Source: JAPSGM01 sp036556985 (lineage in GTDB: Bacteria > Chloroflexota > Limnocylindria > QHBO01). Taken from it: a DNA stretch of 16,322 bases. The position numbers and the translations under genes are program-made. Location of the stretch: assembly GCA_036556985.1 (NCBI GenBank), contig DATBIK010000076.1, positions 1 to 16,322 of the forward strand, written 5' to 3'. Numbering within the stretch: position 1 is the first letter of the stretch; every line of letters starts with the position of its first letter. The notes beneath the pieces are model-generated. The model did not search any database. It was not told the DNA's origin and saw only the letters and a program-made list of their open reading frames with translations. Shown here one piece after another: positions 14,055-16,322 of this stretch.

Positions 14055-15137
14055 ATGGCCAGGATCATCGTCGTCATCAGCGCGGTGGCCTCCGTGCTGC
14101 TGCTCTCCCTCATCTACGCCCAGATGGCGCCCGCCACGGCCGCCCAGCCGGACCCATCGGCCCCGGCGGAGTCGATGGCCGCCGACCACGGCGACCACGG
14201 CGCCAGCGCGCCGCCGGCGACCACCGTCGAGAAGGACCCGAACGCGCCGGCCTACACCCTGCGCGACGCGACCGCCCCGGCGCTCGCGGAGGGGACCGTG
14301 CACGACATCGACCTCTACGTCGTCGAGAAGCCGATGACCGTGGCCGAGGGCTTCGTCCAGACCGTGTACGCGTTCGGCACCTCGGCCGAGGACGCGAACG
14401 TGCCCGGCCCGGTCATCCGCGTCAAGGTCGGCGACACGGTGCGCATCAACCTCATCAACCCCGAGACGAACGTCATGCCGCATTCGGTCGACTTCCACGC
14501 CTCGCTCGTGGCCTGGAACGACGAGATGACCGACATCGCCCCCGGCGAGTCGAAGCTGTACGAGTTCAGCGCCGAGTACGCCGGCGTGTTCATGTACCAC
14601 TGCGGAACGGCCGGCGCCCTGTCGCACATGCTGAACGGGATGTACGGCCTGATCATCGTCGAGCCCGCCGAGGGCCTGGCCCCGGTGGACCGCGAGGTGT
14701 TCCTCATCCAGAACGAGTGGTACCTCGGGCCGCAGGGCCAGACCGGCAACCTGGAGAGGGCCAACGCCACCGTCCCGAACCCGGACTACGTCGTGTTCAA
14801 CGGCATCGCCAACCAGTACAAGGACAACCCGATTCCCGTCGAGACCGGCGAGACGGTGCGCGCCTTCGTCCTGAACGTCGGCCCGAACATCGACTCGAGC
14901 TTCCACATCGTGGGCACGATCTTCGACACCGTCATCAAGGAGGGTATCCACCTCACCCGCGGCAACCAGGGCAACTGGGGATCACAGGCGATCGACCTGG
15001 CCCCGGCGCAGGGGGCGATCGCGGAGTTCCACTTCGCGGAGGACGGGCTGTACCCGATCGTGACCCACGCCTTCAACTTCGTGGCGCACGGCGCGCTCGG
15101 CCTGTTCCAGGCCGGCGACGGCGACCCGGCCAACTAG
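14055..15137 (+). CDS. nirK: Copper-containing nitrite reductase (NO-forming)
   Basis: 360 residues, two cupredoxin domains. N-terminus: a hydrophobic segment (residues 3-22) followed by QMAPATAA, a signal peptide or membrane anchor, then a linker rich in His and Asp (MAADHGDHGAS). Type 1 copper ligands: His143 (MPHS), Cys183 (MYHC), His191 and Met196 (LSHMLNGM). Type 2 ligands: His148 (VDFH), His182, and His338 (VTHAF). Catalytic Asp146 and His284 (SSFHIVG) are also present, so the enzyme should be active: nitrite to nitric oxide outside the cytoplasmic membrane. It is a short NirK without extra cytochrome or cupredoxin domains. ATG 14055 has GGAGAAAGG upstream. Divergent from the Rrf2 operon. 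A multicopper oxidase is less likely because the third domain and trinuclear site are missing. Confidence 0.92.
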   Translation: MARIIVVISAVASVLLLSLIYAQMAPATAAQPDPSAPAESMAADHGDHGASAPPATTVEKDPNAPAYTLRDATAPALAEGTVHDIDLYVVEKPMTVAEGFVQTVYAFGTSAEDANVPGPVIRVKVGDTVRINLINPETNVMPHSVDFHASLVAWNDEMTDIAPGESKLYEFSAEYAGVFMYHCGTAGALSHMLNGMYGLIIVEPAEGLAPVDREVFLIQNEWYLGPQGQTGNLERANATVPNPDYVVFNGIANQYKDNPIPVETGETVRAFVLNVGPNIDSSFHIVGTIFDTVIKEGIHLTRGNQGNWGSQAIDLAPAQGAIAEFHFAEDGLYPIVTHAFNFVAHGALGLFQAGDGDPAN

Positions 15138-15140
15138 ACA

Positions 15141-15160
15141 CCGATGGGCCTGGCCATCGG
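15141..15160 (+). terminator. Hairpin just after nirK
   Basis: CCGATGG-GCCTGG-CCATCGG: 7-bp perfect stem with 6-nt loop, three bases after the nirK stop codon. No T-tract follows; it may add to the stronger hairpin immediately downstream or stabilise the 3' end of the message. Confidence 0.5.
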
Positions 15161-15163
15161 CAC

Positions 15164-15196
15164 GATGCCGGAGCGGCGAGACCCCGCTCCGGCATC
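15164..15196 (+). terminator. Strong hairpin terminator-like structure after nirK
   Basis: Stem 15164-15176 (GATGCCGGAGCGG) pairs perfectly over 13 bp with 15184-15196 (CCGCTCCGGCATC), loop of 7 nt. No T-run follows, so it would be a non-canonical intrinsic terminator, as often seen in high-GC bacteria. It separates nirK from the palindromic element B. Confidence 0.65.
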
Positions 15197-15231
15197 CACA
15201 CGCGTGGGTCGAGCGGGCGATCGACTCTGTC

Positions 15232-15413
15232 GTACCGATCTATCGGCGGTTCCGCACCCAGGCTGGCTTCCCGGTGCGGCGTGACCGGTCTATCGGTACA
15301 CCCCGTGCCGGAACCGCACCTCCGGGACCACCCCTGGTTCAGGCTGTACCGATAGGTGTGACAAGCGGAGCCCGGACCCGGCCCCCGGTGCGAGTCGTTC
15401 GATAGATCGGTAC
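15232..15413. repeat. Palindromic four-box element, copy B
   Basis: Boxes: GTACCGATCTATCGG (15232-15246), TGACCGGTCTATCGGTACA (15282-15300), TGTACCGATAG (15345-15355), CGATAGATCGGTAC (15400-15413). Outer boxes form perfect 14-bp inverted repeats; inner boxes pair over 11 bp (CTATCGGTACA with TGTACCGATAG). Extra internal pairing: CCGCACC (15252-15258) with GGTGCGG (15273-15279), or alternatively GCGGTTCCG (15246-15254) with CGGAACCGC (15309-15317). Offsets of the four boxes equal those of copy A. It fills the space between the convergent 3' ends of nirK and the DUF385 gene. No target-site duplication is obvious. Confidence 0.8.
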
Positions 15414-15435
15414 CGCCGACGGCGGCAAGGCCGGC

Positions 15436-15849
15436 TCAGCCCTCGGGCTGGGCCGGCGTGTACCCGTCGAGGTGCAGCTCGATGAGCGGGCTGAACGCGA
15501 CCATCCCGTCGACATCGGTCCGGCCCCAGTTCGCGGCGACGCGCTCCATGAGGGCGCGACGCTCGGCGGGATCGGTGATCTCGCGGGCGGTGGCGGGCAG
15601 GTCGGCGGTGACGATGCTTTTCAGGTGCAGGATGACCGATGGATTGGCGCGGACGTTCAGGAGCCACGCCCGCGGCGCGCGACGCGGCATGCCGCTGACG
15701 ATCACGCGGCCGTCGATGGCGTGGAAGACGAGCTCGATCCGTCGCGGGAGACCGGACTTGCGGCCGTAGGTGGTGAGGTCGACGAGGTGGCCGCGCGAGA
15801 GGGCGCGCTGCACCCTCGGGTCGGTGCGGGGGATCGCAGTTGGTTGCAT
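15436..15849 (-). CDS. DUF385 / deazaflavin-dependent nitroreductase-like protein
   Basis: 137 residues from ATG 15849 (an upstream in-frame TTG at 15855 is less likely). A split-barrel, flavin-binding-like fold is suggested by VDLTTYGRKSGLPRRIELVF (24-42), then AWLLNVRANPSVILHL (61-76). GRKSG followed by W-LN-RANP is the signature of the PF04075 family, which includes the F420-dependent nitroreductase Ddn of mycobacteria. These enzymes reduce quinones or nitro compounds with F420H2; some members bind other flavins or heme. The middle is slightly shortened relative to Ddn, so cofactor use is not certain. It is divergent from lhr and convergent with nirK. Upstream lie TATACT and an inverted repeat covering the start codon, suggesting its own regulated, nearly leaderless promoter. 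Confidence 0.78.
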   Translation of the reverse strand: MQPTAIPRTDPRVQRALSRGHLVDLTTYGRKSGLPRRIELVFHAIDGRVIVSGMPRRAPRAWLLNVRANPSVILHLKSIVTADLPATAREITDPAERRALMERVAANWGRTDVDGMVAFSPLIELHLDGYTPAQPEG

Positions 15850-15858
15850 ACGCAACCA
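15841..15858. promoter_or_regulatory. Inverted repeat covering the start of the DUF385 gene
   Basis: TGGTTGC-ATAC-GCAACCA, 7-bp perfect arms with a 4-bp spacer. It covers the ATG at 15847-15849 and touches the -10 hexamer, so a bound repressor would block transcription initiation; alternatively the RNA hairpin would mask the start codon. Confidence 0.45.
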
Positions 15859-15863
15859 GTATA
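15858..15863 (-). promoter_or_regulatory. -10 element (TATACT) for the DUF385 gene
   Basis: TATACT matches the -10 consensus at five of six positions and ends 9 nt before ATG 15849; a 17-nt spacer separates it from TTCCAC at 15881-15886. No ribosome binding site lies between, so the leader would be about 2 nt. Confidence 0.55.
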
Positions 15864-15887
15864 CATGCGATCGCCGGCCCGTGGAAT

Positions 15888-15923
15888 AGAACGCTTGTTC
15901 GCATGGCGGCTGCGGCGTAGACT
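15888..15923 (+). promoter_or_regulatory. lhr promoter overlapping a LexA-like box
   Basis: AGAAC-GCTT-GTTCG at 15888-15901 contains the perfect GAAC-N4-GTTC core of Gram-positive-type LexA (SOS) boxes. TTGTTC (15895-15900) can serve as -35, followed by a 17-nt spacer and the -10 TAGACT (15918-15923). The box overlaps the -35, the classical place for repression. Confidence 0.6.
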
Positions 15924-15932
15924 CCGGTGACC

Positions 15933-16322
<390 letters not shown>

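Noticed and set aside
15224..15420. Target-site duplications flanking element B (and A)
   Set aside because: Bases just outside the outer boxes (CTGTC and CGCCG in B; GTGTTT and GGCGG in A) do not form direct repeats, so transposition is not shown.

Overview
The window is very GC-rich DNA, densely packed with short overlaps between genes and G/C-ending codons throughout. Several families are typical of high-GC Gram-positive-like lineages: an actinobacterial-type glycogen synthase, a DevS/DevR-like two-component pair, a DUF385 (F420-type) nitroreductase-like protein, and a GAAC-N4-GTTC LexA-type box. Actinomycetota or a high-GC Chloroflexota lineage (for example Limnocylindria/Ellin6529) fits best. 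This is inference; no rRNA or other phylogenetic marker is present.

Left part (1-6740, minus strand). A copper-export ATPase (copA) with a CsoR-like operator at its promoter is followed by a small YHS-domain metal-binding protein. Next comes a tightly coupled operon of two ABC ATPases, two ABC-2 permeases and, running off the left edge, a putative esterase (four of the five genes are joined by 4-bp ATGA/GTGA overlaps or a 10-bp gap).

Middle (6819-10339, plus strand). A stand-alone receiver-domain protein is followed by a GlgA/GlgM-type glycogen synthase that overlaps an ABC-2 exporter pair (ATPase plus permease). A convergent minus-strand ORF (10326-11000) fuses a LuxR-type helix-turn-helix to a glyoxalase/VOC domain and has a strong internal ribosome binding site in front of the VOC part.

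Right part (11254-15231). This is a coherent nitrogen-oxide module. A minus-strand operon encodes an Rrf2-family Fe-S regulator, a GAF-domain sensor histidine kinase that keeps the histidine aligned with the DevS heme ligand, and a DevR-like response regulator. Divergently, a copper nitrite reductase (nirK) has all its copper ligands. The divergent promoter region holds two perfect palindromes. The natural reading is that heme and Fe-S sensors of NO/O2/redox regulate nirK.

The nir module is bracketed by two copies of an unusual ~181-bp element (11073-11253 and 15232-15413). Each copy has four boxes of the palindromic core TACCGAT-NN-ATCGGTA at exactly the same internal offsets (0, 50, 114, 168), with the two outer and the two inner boxes inverted relative to each other. 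The copies are only about 70% identical between and including the boxes. I do not recognise this element and consider it the best candidate here for something undescribed.

Right edge. A DUF385 nitroreductase-like gene (minus) is divergent from lhr (plus, truncated by the window), whose promoter overlaps a LexA-like box. A recurring pattern across the window is a TANNNT hexamer 7-10 nt upstream of start codons that lack a Shine-Dalgarno sequence, suggesting many leaderless transcripts.
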